Translations under genes and position numbers: made by a program
Assembly: GCA_035762175.1 (NCBI GenBank)
Contig: DASTPP010000300.1
Span: 1-36,842, forward strand
Direction: 5' to 3'
DNA length: 36,842 bases
Source of the DNA: DASTPP01 sp035762175
GTDB lineage: Bacteria > Myxococcota_A > Polyangia > Polyangiales > Polyangiaceae
Shown here: positions 14,212 through 21,286 of the stretch, one piece after another
Position numbering within the stretch: the first letter of the stretch is position 1
Layout of the letters: each line of letters starts with the position of its first letter
Notes under the pieces: generated by a model
Databases searched by the model: none
The model's input: the letters and a program-made list of their open reading frames with translations, nothing else
What the model was told of the DNA's origin: nothing

Positions 14212-15618
14212 ATGACGACTCGCTCTGCCTCACGCCGCCCGCGCGCGCCGGCCGCCCCTCGCCGCCCCGGCGCGCTCGCCCCGTCGCGCCCGCTCGCGGC
14301 CTCCGCGCTCGCCCCGTCGCGCCCGCTCGCGGCTTTCGCGCTCGCCGCGCTGCGCCCGCTCGCGGCCGCCGCGCTCGCGCTCGGCGCGCTCTCACCCGCG
14401 CGCGCCCGCGCCCAGGGTGGGGCGCCGCCTGCCCTGCCCGGCGCCGCGGCCGCGCCCCCGCCGCCCGCGGGGGCCGGCGCGGCCGCGGGGGCCGGCACGG
14501 CCGCGGGGGCCGGCGCGGCCGCGGGGGCCGAGGGCGCGCTCGGGGCGCTGAGGGTGGGGGCCTACGTCGAAGCCTTCTATCAATGGAACGTCAACGACCC
14601 CGCCAACGGCATTACCAACTACCGGGGCTTCGACAACCGCCACAACGCCTTCACGCTGTCGAACGCGGCGCTCGACGCCTCGTGGCACAAGGGCCCCGTC
14701 GTGGGGCAACTCACGCTGCAGATCGGGCACACCCCCAACACGTACTACCTCGCCGAGCCCGCCTCGCCCGGCGCGAGCGGCGCCGGCGAGGCGAGCGCCC
14801 CGACCACGTGGAAGTACCTGCAGCAGGCCAACGTCGGCTACCGGGCGCCGCTCGGCCGGGGGCTGCTCGTGCAGGCCGGGCTCTTCTTGTCGCCCATCGG
14901 GGTCGAGTCGCTGGCCGTCAAGGACAACTGGCACTGGTCGCGCTCGAACCTCTTCTTCGGCCTGCCCTTTTACCACACGGGGGCGCGGGCGACGTACGAG
15001 CTCGACGACGCCTGGTCGGTGACGGCGGCAATCTTCAACGGCTGGAACAGCGTCGTCGACAACAACCGCGACAAGTCGGTCGTGCTCGAGGCCGCCTACC
15101 ACCCCTCGGGGGCGCTGCGCGCGCACTTGCTCTACTTCGGCGGCGTCGAGCGCCCCGAGGGCGCGCCCGAGGGGCAGCCCTTCCGGCACGACGTCGACGC
15201 CTTCGTGCAGGCCGACCTCGGCGAGCGCTTCGCGGTCCTCGCGCACAACAACGTCGGCTTCGAGGCGACCGAGCTCGGCGCCTCGCTCTGGGTCGCCTTC
15301 GCCGCGTCGGGGCGCTACCGCGCGGCCGATTGGCTCTTCGTCGCGCTGCGCGGCGACTACTTCCGCGAGCGGCCCGGCCGGGGTGACGCGGGCCGGGCTT
15401 CGCCCATCTTCTGGCCCGGCGACTGGGTCGCCTCGGGCACGGCCACCGCCGACCTGCGCCCGGCCGAAGGGCTCTCGGTGCGGCTCGAGTATCGGCACGA
15501 CCGGGCCGACGCCGCCATGTACTTCCGCGGCGAGGTGGGCGTCGACGCCGACGGCGCGCCCGCGCCCGACGCGCGCGCGCAAGACACGCTGACGCTCGGC
15601 GCGACCGCGTGGTTCTGA
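14212..15618 (+). CDS. Outer-membrane beta-barrel protein (porin-like, bbp2/OmpL-type)
   Basis: A 468-residue exported protein. The N-terminus is an unusually long hydrophobic signal region built from repeats of ALAPSRPLAA (36-bp period), ending near ARAQG. A low-complexity Ala/Gly linker of 18-bp repeats follows. The mature protein starts VGAYVEAFYQWNVNDPANG and shows alternating amphipathic strands rich in aromatics (AALDASWHKGPVVGQLTLQI, DNWHWSRSNLFFGLPFYHTG, LRLEYRHDRADAAMYF-like strand at the end). It finishes TLTLGATAWF, with a C-terminal aromatic typical of barrels. This matches the putative beta-barrel porin-2 group common in Bacteroidetes and myxobacteria. It probably forms an outer-membrane channel of unknown selectivity. 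The start at ATG 14212 is the only one giving a signal peptide. Confidence 0.85.
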   Translation: MTTRSASRRPRAPAAPRRPGALAPSRPLAASALAPSRPLAAFALAALRPLAAAALALGALSPARARAQGGAPPALPGAAAAPPPPAGAGAAAGAGTAAGAGAAAGAEGALGALRVGAYVEAFYQWNVNDPANGITNYRGFDNRHNAFTLSNAALDASWHKGPVVGQLTLQIGHTPNTYYLAEPASPGASGAGEASAPTTWKYLQQANVGYRAPLGRGLLVQAGLFLSPIGVESLAVKDNWHWSRSNLFFGLPFYHTGARATYELDDAWSVTAAIFNGWNSVVDNNRDKSVVLEAAYHPSGALRAHLLYFGGVERPEGAPEGQPFRHDVDAFVQADLGERFAVLAHNNVGFEATELGASLWVAFAASGRYRAADWLFVALRGDYFRERPGRGDAGRASPIFWPGDWVASGTATADLRPAEGLSVRLEYRHDRADAAMYFRGEVGVDADGAPAPDARAQDTLTLGATAWF

Positions 15619-15620
15619 GC

Positions 15621-15675
15621 CGCGGCGAGGCGCGGGGGCGCGTCGCTCCGCGTCGCGGCGAGGCGCGGGGGCGCG
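15621..15675. repeat. 22-bp direct repeat, 33-bp period, after the porin stop
   Basis: A 22-bp block starting CGCGGCGAGGCGCGGGGGCG occurs at 15621 and again at 15654, three bases after the porin stop codon. The duplication is perfect within the block. The rest of the gap to 16095 holds no gene or structure I can support. Confidence 0.8.
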
Positions 15676-16095
15676 CGTCTCCGAACTGCGACGGGGCGTG
15701 CGAGCGCGCGGCCCTGCCGTGCGGGGCTCGTGCTCGAGCGCGGCGGGGCCGGGCGCGCGGCCCGCGCGGCGGATGGCTCGTGGCGCTTCGGTGTGGCGTT
15801 CCGCACCGGAGCGACAGGCCGCGCGCACCGCTGCCTCCGCGCCGGGGCGCGAGCGCGCGGCGCGTGCCAGCCTCGGGGGTGCGGCGCCCGGCCGGAAAGT
15901 AGGCCGAAGGCGAGCTCGAGTGCGCGCGCGTCGCGGGGCCGTGGCACGCCCGGTGCAGCCGAACGGCCATCGATGGGTCTCGATTTCGCCCCCCGAATTT
16001 CCGGGCGCTTTGCGAGAACCCTAGCCGTGCGCGCCCTTGCGCGGACGACGAGGCGCGCGAGCGGGGCCTTCGCCCGTTCGCGCACGGAGCCCCTC
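15676..16095. other. Gene-free gap, nothing recognised except upstream of ferritin-like gene
   Basis: About 420 bp between the porin repeats and the ferritin-like gene. Open frames here are arginine-rich and show no family features. The last 100 bp are less GC-biased and probably contain the promoter of the ferritin-like gene, with GGAG a few bases before its ATG. Confidence 0.5.
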
Positions 16096-16599
16096 ATGAG
16101 CAAGCCAAAGGTTGAGCCACAGAATCTGGTCCAACGACTGTCCCGTTACGTCGGGTTGGAGGCCGACGCGGTCGAGGCCTACGCGCTCGCCGCCTGCCGG
16201 CTGGGCGACCTCGGCGCCGTCGACGCCATAGGGAAGTTCCGGATGCAGCACGAGCGGCAGCGCGACGAGCTGGCGCGCCTGCTCGCCGCCGCCGGGGGCG
16301 AGGCCTTCGACCCCTTCCGGCCGCGGCGGCCGCTGACGGCCGACCTGCGCACGCTCGCCGCGTGCGACGGGGACGGCGCGATGCTCGTCGCCCTGCGCGA
16401 CGCCGAGCGGGCCAGAATGCTCGAGTACGAGGCCGCCCTGCGGGGCCAGGTCTCCGACCCGGGCGCGCGCAACGCCCTCGAGCGCGGCTATTTCGGTTGC
16501 CGCACGCGCTTGCAGTGGCTCGAGCGCCACGGCCTCGAGCGCTCCGACGTTCGCATCGCGGTCGGGGCGACGGCGGGCGGGCGGCGGCGGGCGCGCTGA
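16096..16599 (+). CDS. Ferritin-like protein of DUF2383 type
   Basis: A 167-residue soluble all-helical protein. The first helix pair (LVQRLSRYVGLEADAVEAYALAACRLGD, then FRMQHERQRDEL) carries Glu and His residues in ferritin-like positions. A second pair follows (DAERARMLEYEAALRGQVSD, then CRTRLQWLERHG). This arrangement fits the DUF2383/PA2169-type ferritin-like family, often linked to stress or envelope maintenance. GGAG lies 6-7 nt before the ATG at 16096, which fixes the start. The C-terminal GGRRRAR is a basic tail. It is monocistronic, followed by the second copy of the hairpin repeat. Metal binding is inferred from family membership and not proved. Confidence 0.75.
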   Translation: MSKPKVEPQNLVQRLSRYVGLEADAVEAYALAACRLGDLGAVDAIGKFRMQHERQRDELARLLAAAGGEAFDPFRPRRPLTADLRTLAACDGDGAMLVALRDAERARMLEYEAALRGQVSDPGARNALERGYFGCRTRLQWLERHGLERSDVRIAVGATAGGRRRAR

Positions 16600-16646
16600 G
16601 GGGCGGTCGACGGGCTGAAGAAGGAGGGGCGGAGCGCCGCCGGGTG

Positions 16647-16908
16647 GCCCCCGAGTGAACTCGGGGGCAGCGGACGGCCGCTCGTGCCGCGCGGCCTCGA
16701 ACCGATGCGGACCGTAAAGCCCGCCCCCTCGCCGGGGGCCGGGCTCCCGCGGGCGCCGGGCTGCCGGGCGAAGGCGGACGCCACGCGCGGCCGTGACGCT
16801 CGGGCGAGGCGCGCGCAGCGGCTCGCTCCGCGGGAGCCCTGCCTGCGGCAGGGCTTTGCGGGCCGTTTCCGCGGGCGAACGCGGCCCCCGACTTCCGTCG
16901 GGGGCAGC
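16647..16908 (-). repeat. Multi-hairpin dispersed repeat element, copy 2 (inverted)
   Basis: Read on the minus strand this element has the same order as the copy at 8578-8802: an end palindrome (16884-16905, GCCCCCGAC arms), a central AGCCCTGCC/GGCAGGGCT hairpin near 16835-16855, the GGCCCCCGGCGAGGGGGCGG hairpin near 16718-16745, and a second end palindrome (16647-16668, GCCCCCGAGT arms). Identical blocks include AAACGGCCCGCAAAGCCCTG and GGCCCCCGGCGAGGGGGCGG. The spacing between the two inner hairpins is longer here. Its end abuts the stop of the phosphoribosyltransferase gene, so it may act as that gene's terminator. No reading frame fits. Confidence 0.85.
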
Positions 16909-16910
16909 CC

Positions 16911-17609
16911 TCAGGACGGCGAGGCTTGGGCGAAGGCCGGCGCCTCGGGGCCGATCTCGCGCGAGGAGCGGCCGAGCAGGTCGCGCACCTCTTCGTCTTC
17001 GGTCTGGGTGAAGTCTTGGTACCAGAGCCCGACGGCGTGGAAGGGCTCGGGGGTGAAGACGCAGGCGATGGCGTCGACCTCGCGGCTGAACTCGTCGTAG
17101 GCGGCGGGCGAGGCGACGGGCACGGCCACGACGATCTGGGCGGGCTCGGAGCGGCGCAGGGCGGCGACGGCCGCGCGCATGGTCGCGCCGGTGGCGAGCC
17201 CGTCGTCGACCAGGATGACGGTGCGGCCCCAGACGGGCGGCGCCGGGCGGCCCTCGCGGTAGGCGCGCTCGCGCCGCTCGAGCTCGAGCAGCTCGCGCGC
17301 GGCGACCGCGTCGATGATGTCGGCGGGCACCCCGAGCGCCTCGACGACGTCTTGGTTCAAGATGCGCACGCCGTTCGAGGAGACCGCGCCGAGGGCGAGC
17401 TCTTCGTGGCCGGGCGCGCCGAGCTTGCGCACGACGAAGACGTCGAGCGGCGCGCGCAGGGCGCGGGCGACCTCGTAGCCGACCGGCACGCCGCCCCTCG
17501 GCAGGGCCAAGACGAGCGGGTTCTTCGACCCGAAGCCCGCGCTACGGAGTAGCGCCGCGAGGTGCCGGCCGGCATCTCGGCGGTTCTGAAAACGCATTGC
17601 CCTGGCCAT
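16911..17609 (-). CDS. Phosphoribosyltransferase-fold protein
   Basis: A 232-residue type I phosphoribosyltransferase-like protein. The PRPP-binding loop is VILVDDGLATGATM (131-144), preceded by the flexible hood region LVLALPRGGVPVGYEVARAL and DVFVVRKLGAPGHEELALGA. The N-terminus MRFQNRRDAGRHLAALL matches the family of predicted phosphoribosyltransferases that in other bacteria are fused or adjacent to a dienelactone-hydrolase-like domain. Exactly such a hydrolase lies divergently across a 600-bp gap. GGAGG lies 6 nt upstream of the ATG at 17609, which is preferred over the Met at residue 5. The substrate base is unknown. The 3' end touches the hairpin repeat element. Confidence 0.9.
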   Translation of the reverse strand: MARAMRFQNRRDAGRHLAALLRSAGFGSKNPLVLALPRGGVPVGYEVARALRAPLDVFVVRKLGAPGHEELALGAVSSNGVRILNQDVVEALGVPADIIDAVAARELLELERRERAYREGRPAPPVWGRTVILVDDGLATGATMRAAVAALRRSEPAQIVVAVPVASPAAYDEFSREVDAIACVFTPEPFHAVGLWYQDFTQTEDEEVRDLLGRSSREIGPEAPAFAQASPS

Positions 17610-18206
17610 GACACCCTCCGCGATGACGCCGAGAAAGAAAAAGAGGTCGCTTGTAAGCAGGGGTTGTGCCAGCGGCGAGCCCGCCCGCCCCGCGAGTACC
17701 TGTCGGCGCTTTCATGAGGCCGCGGCACCCTCCGACAAGAGCTTTGTGCGCTATCGGTTCAAGAATCGCCGCGCGGATCGGTCTCGGAGCCGAAACGGGC
17801 TCGCGCGAAGCACCACACGAACGCCACGAAGCGAACCCTCGGGGCCTCGAACAGGGGCCCGAGCGCAAGAGTGCCCTGGGGCGTTTTGCGACGTGCGGCG
17901 TATTTGCCTGCGGCGCGCGTGCCGTTGCTCGGGTCGGCGCGGCCCGAGATGACGTTCGGAGCGTTGGTTCCGGGACCCTTGCGATGAGCGGGCCAGGCCT
18001 CCGCGAGCGCCGAGCGCCGCGGCGGTCGGCGCGCGGTCGGTCTCCTTGAATCGGGTGGGCACGCTTCTCTCATCTGAGGTCCGAGACGACTCGGGGCGGG
18101 CGCCGTCGGCGCCTCGCCCCTTCGGCCCGGCGCGCGATGGGGCCGGGCGCGCCGCGGGCCGCGGGCGCCGCCCGACCGGGCGGATCGTACGAAAGCGAGA
18201 AGGGCC
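17610..18206. promoter_or_regulatory. Divergent intergenic region, probable promoters of both flanking genes
   Basis: About 600 bp between the divergent phosphoribosyltransferase and hydrolase genes. It is noticeably less GC-rich than coding DNA around 17630-17800 and 18040-18080. No convincing reading frame, RNA or promoter box was identified. Shared regulation of the two genes from this region is plausible but inferred from arrangement only. Confidence 0.4.
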
Positions 18207-18917
18207 ATGTACGAACGAGCCGACGACAACGAGCAGCCGATCCGCCTGGATCTGGGTGCGGTCGAACTCCGGGGCGACCTGAGCGTGCCGTCCGGCGCCT
18301 TCGGCATTGTCCTCTTCGCCCACGGCAGCGGCAGCGGTCGCCTCAGCCCGCGCAACCGCTTCGTCGCGCGGCACCTGCAGCGGGCCGGGCTCGCCACGCT
18401 GCTCATCGACCTTCTGACCGAGCGCGAGGAGGAGGCCGAGCGCGCCGGCGCCCACCTGCGCTTCGACATCGGGCTGCTCGCGGCGCGGCTGGTGGCGGCG
18501 ACCGACTGGCTCGCCGGCGTCCCGGCGACGGCGCCGCTCGGGGTCGGCTACTTCGGCGCGAGCACGGGCGGAGGCGCCGCGCTCGTCGCCGCCGCCGAGC
18601 GCCCCGAGCGGGTCGGCGCGGTCGTCTCGCGCGGCGGCCGGCCCGACCTCGCGGGCGAGGCGCTCGGGCGCGTGCGCGCGCCGACGCTGCTCATCGTCGG
18701 CGGGCGCGACGTCGACGTGCTCGCGCTCAACCGCGAGGCGATGCGGCACCTCGGCGCCGAGAAGCGCCTCGAGATCGTGGCCGGCGCCACGCACCTCTTC
18801 GAAGAGGCCGGCGCGCTCGAGTGCGCCGCCGCGCTCGCGGGCGACTGGTTCTCGCGCCACCTCTCGCTCTCGCCCATCTCGTCGTCGCGCACGCCCGTGC
18901 TCTTGGTCTCGCACTGA
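18207..18917 (+). CDS. Alpha/beta hydrolase, dienelactone-hydrolase-like
   Basis: A 236-residue cytoplasmic alpha/beta hydrolase. The strand and oxyanion region is GIVLFAHGSGSGRLSPRNR. The nucleophile elbow is GAST with S119 in FGASTGGGAAL, the acid is D168 in IVGGRDVDV, and the base is H196 in GATHLFEE. This spacing matches the dienelactone hydrolase family. AGAAGGG lies just before the ATG at 18207. It is divergent from a phosphoribosyltransferase gene of the type that in mycobacteria and other actinobacteria is fused to this hydrolase class, so the two proteins are likely functionally linked. The substrate is unknown. The C-terminal SISSSRTPVLLVSH is beyond the usual fold and may be a variable tail. 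Confidence 0.9.
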   Translation: MYERADDNEQPIRLDLGAVELRGDLSVPSGAFGIVLFAHGSGSGRLSPRNRFVARHLQRAGLATLLIDLLTEREEEAERAGAHLRFDIGLLAARLVAATDWLAGVPATAPLGVGYFGASTGGGAALVAAAERPERVGAVVSRGGRPDLAGEALGRVRAPTLLIVGGRDVDVLALNREAMRHLGAEKRLEIVAGATHLFEEAGALECAAALAGDWFSRHLSLSPISSSRTPVLLVSH

Positions 18918-18989
18918 GCCCCGGCGCGGCGGCGCGGGCGAGCCGGCGGCCTCGGCGCGCCCCTGCGCGCCCCTGCGCGCGCCGCAGCC

Positions 18990-19080
18990 ATGCCGTCGCG
19001 GGGGCGCGGAGCGGGGGGCGAGCACGCGCTCGACCTGGGCGGCCGCGAGCATGTCGTCGCGGGGGCGCGGAGCGGGGGGT
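18990..19080. repeat. Direct repeat, 61-bp period
   Basis: A roughly 30-bp block containing GTCGCGGGGGCGCGGAGCGG occurs at 18990 and 19051, 61 bp apart, in the 430-bp gap between the hydrolase and the next lipoprotein gene. The second copy differs by one base near its start. The rest of the gap shows nothing recognisable. Confidence 0.8.
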
Positions 19081-19348
19081 CGAGTGCGATACCTTTGTGG
19101 CGTTGTTCGGACAGGGCTTCCAAAACGCCCCGCCTCAGCCCCAGGTGCGCAGGCCCGTGCGTGAGCGCAAAGGGCGGTGCGAGCGAGGGCTCGGGCTCGA
19201 CCACGGGCCCCTCTCGGGCCGACGATTTCGGGCTCGAAACCGCCCCTCGTTCGCGCCCGCAGCGGGGGTGGGGGGGTGGGGTCAGAGCTCGGGGCCCGCG
19301 CGGTTGGCAACCTTCTTGCGATGGCCCCGGGCCAGGAGGAACCTAACC

Positions 19349-19819
19349 ATGAAACAGATTGCCTTCCGCAGCGCTTTTTCGCTCGCTCTTTTCGCGTCGG
19401 CCTTCGCGATCGCCGGCTGTGAGCGCGACACCACCCGCCCCGACGTCACGACCACGCGGCCCGGCGTCGAGACCACGCGGGACGGCAAGGTCGGCACCAC
19501 CCCGATGACCGACAAGTCGACGATGAGCAACGAGGCGGCCATCCAGGCGATCGCCAACGCCCGCTGCGGGCGCGAGACCCGGTGCAACAACGTCGGCAGC
19601 TCGAAGCGCTGGGCGAGCGCCGAGGCGTGCCGCACCGACCTCATGGCCAAGGGCCGCGACGAGCTGCGCGCGGCCGAGTGCCCCGGCGGCATCGTCCAGA
19701 AAGAGCTGCAAGAGTGCCTGACGGAGATCAGCAACGAGGATTGCAACAACCCGCTCGACACCCTCGGCCGCCTGGCCGCCTGCCGCTCGAGCGACCTCTG
19801 CAAGGCGAGCGGCATCTGA
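19349..19819 (+). CDS. Small lipoprotein with six-cysteine C-terminal domain
   Basis: A 156-residue lipoprotein. The signal peptide MKQIAFRSAFSLALFASAFA ends in lipobox IAGC, with C24 lipidated. A Thr-rich repeat linker (TTRPDVTTTRPGVETTRDG) follows. The C-terminal domain has paired cysteines (ARCGRETRCNNVG, EACRTDL, AAECPGG, QECLTEISNEDCNN, AACRSSDLC). This Cys pattern after an ARC-x4-RC opening is common among uncharacterised myxobacterial lipoproteins. AGGAGGA at 19334-19340 lies 8 nt before the ATG, an excellent ribosome binding site that fixes the start and suggests strong expression. It is likely surface or periplasmic; function unknown. Confidence 0.85.
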   Translation: MKQIAFRSAFSLALFASAFAIAGCERDTTRPDVTTTRPGVETTRDGKVGTTPMTDKSTMSNEAAIQAIANARCGRETRCNNVGSSKRWASAEACRTDLMAKGRDELRAAECPGGIVQKELQECLTEISNEDCNNPLDTLGRLAACRSSDLCKASGI

Positions 19820-20080
19820 GCCAGCGCGACGACCGCCCGACCGGGTCGTTGCGCGCGACCCGGCTCGAAGCGAGCGCCGCGGGGCCGCCCCCTGCCCGAG
19901 TTCGGGCGTGGCGCGGTCGGCGCTCGCGCGCCCGGGGGGCGGCGCCCTCGCGGGCCCCGTGGGGGGCCCGGCGGCGCGTTCGTTCGTTAGCCCGCGCCCG
20001 AGCCCGCCCCGTGGCGGAACGCGCCTTGCACCCCCGTCGGCGTGGCAATCGTGCCCCACCAAGACGGGACGGAGGGCCTC

Positions 20081-20275
20081 ATGGCCGCAGTGCATTGCGC
20101 GCACGAGGGTTGCACCTGCGACGTACCGACGGAACGGGCCGCCCGGGGCGACCGTTATTGTTCCGACTATTGCCAGCAGCACGCGACCGAGGCGCCCGAG
20201 GTCGGGCGCGACGATTGCGGCTGCCGCCACCCCGACTGCGGCCGGGGCTCGCACGGCGCGGGCCCCGGCGATTGA
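20081..20275 (+). CDS. Bacterial metallothionein (SmtA/BmtA family)
   Basis: A 64-residue protein with the cysteine/histidine layout of bacterial metallothioneins: CAHEGCTCDVP, then RYCSDYCQQH, then DDCGCRHPDC. This parallels cyanobacterial SmtA (C-x-C-x2-C-x-C-V, YYCS-x2-C-x3-H, C-x2-C-x-C). Such proteins bind Zn, Cd or Cu in the cytoplasm through thiolate clusters. GGAGGG lies 6 nt upstream of the ATG at 20081; an upstream in-frame GTG-type start at 20042 is less likely. The following proline-rich gene starts 32 bp after the stop and may be co-transcribed. No SmtB/ArsR repressor is visible nearby. Family recognition rests on the Cys spacing. Confidence 0.85.
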   Translation: MAAVHCAHEGCTCDVPTERAARGDRYCSDYCQQHATEAPEVGRDDCGCRHPDCGRGSHGAGPGD

Positions 20276-20307
20276 ACCCTCGAACGACGAACGAGCAAGG
20301 CCGAATC

Positions 20308-20562
20308 ATGCCCTTTCGCAGCAACCGCGTTCCAGATATCATTTATCGGCGCCCCCGGCCCTTCCTCGCCTCGCCCGCCATCGCCCCGCCGGGCGTGCCG
20401 GGCGGCGAAGGCAACGTGCCCGAGCCGTCCTGGCTGCCCAAGCCCGACCCCGAGGGGCCCTCGCCGATGCCCAAGCCCGAAGGCGATCCGGTGCCGCAGC
20501 CGCGGCCCATCCCGGGGCCGGTGCCGAACCAGCCCACGGTGCTCGGGCAGGGCGCGGCGTAG
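20308..20562 (+). CDS. Proline-rich hypothetical protein
   Basis: An 84-residue protein (MPFRSNRVPDIIYRRPRPFL) with about a third proline in its second half, including repeated PKPDPEGPSPMPKPEGDP-like segments. There is no signal peptide or membrane segment. It begins 32 bp after the metallothionein stop on the same strand, so it may be in the same transcript. No family is recognised. The coding call relies on a sensible start after an AT-richer leader and the low-arginine composition; it could also be a spurious frame. Confidence 0.5.
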   Translation: MPFRSNRVPDIIYRRPRPFLASPAIAPPGVPGGEGNVPEPSWLPKPDPEGPSPMPKPEGDPVPQPRPIPGPVPNQPTVLGQGAA

Positions 20563-20668
20563 GCCCGCCTGGCCGCGGCCCGCCCGCCGCCCGCGCTCGG
20601 CCGCCGCGAGCTCAGCCGTCCACGTCAGCCGGTCACCATCGCGGTCCGGTGCCGCGAGCTCGGCCGCG

Positions 20669-21154
20669 TCAGGGTAGGACGACCCCCCGGGGCCCCGGCC
20701 TCGGCACGTACGCGACCGTCACCCAGATCGGGCCCCGGGGCGTCGGCAGCGGCCCGCGGTAGACCTGCACGTCGACGGCTTCGAAGGGCCCCGAGGTCTG
20801 AATCACTTCGCCCTCGGGCGCCGTGACGAGCGCGCCGTCGAAGCGAAAGCTGCGGTGGTCGAGCGGGTGCAACGATCCGTCGATGCGCGTCGAGGCGTTG
20901 GTGCCGACCAGGCGCAGGGCGCCCCCGGCCGCGCGGGCGATGCGGCAGGACGCGCGCGGCTCTTCGACGCCCTGGCGTGAGAAGTAGCAGTGGTAGTCGC
21001 CTTCGTACGGCACGAGGGGCTCGCGCCCCTGGCCGGGGGGCCTGGGCGTCGGGCGATCGACCTGCGGCGCGGGCGCGCAAGCCCCGGTCGCCAGGGCGGC
21101 CGCGAGGGGCCAGGCGGCGGGGGGGCGTCGTCGGAGGCCGCGCGCTCGTGGCAT
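20669..21154 (-). CDS. Putative lipoprotein, hypothetical
   Basis: A 161-residue protein with a basic N-terminus and hydrophobic stretch (PPAAWPLAAALATGAC) ending in a lipobox-like TGAC, C26 lipidated. The mature domain (EGDYHCYFSRQGVEEPRASC, then ASTRIDGSLHPLDHRSFRFD, then VQVYRGPLPTPRGPIW) looks like a small beta-rich fold with two cysteines. I do not recognise the family. The start at 21154 directly follows an AT-rich spot (TAATTTACTG on the plus strand, 21161-21170) that could be its promoter or leader. It is divergent from the large secreted protein gene at 21287, with 132 bp between them. Confidence 0.7.
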   Translation of the reverse strand: MPRARGLRRRPPAAWPLAAALATGACAPAPQVDRPTPRPPGQGREPLVPYEGDYHCYFSRQGVEEPRASCRIARAAGGALRLVGTNASTRIDGSLHPLDHRSFRFDGALVTAPEGEVIQTSGPFEAVDVQVYRGPLPTPRGPIWVTVAYVPRPGPRGVVLP

Positions 21155-21286
21155 CGGGGGTAATTTACTGCGGCGCCGCCCGCGCGTCTCGGCCCGGCGG
21201 CCGGCCCCTTCGGCGGCGCGCGGCGCGAGCGCCCCGCGCTTCGGAAAGCCGACGGACGCGCGGCCGCGGGTGCAAAATGGTCGGGC

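Noticed and set aside
12003..15386. 1127-codon plus-strand open frame across the oxidoreductase and porin region
   Set aside because: It is antisense to the oxidoreductase gene and out of frame with the porin gene; its composition is Arg/Gly/Ala-rich and it has no recognisable domain. It is an effect of high GC.
15609..15902. Small plus-strand frame after the porin gene
   Set aside because: Arg/Gly-rich sequence over a direct repeat, with no start signal or family resemblance.
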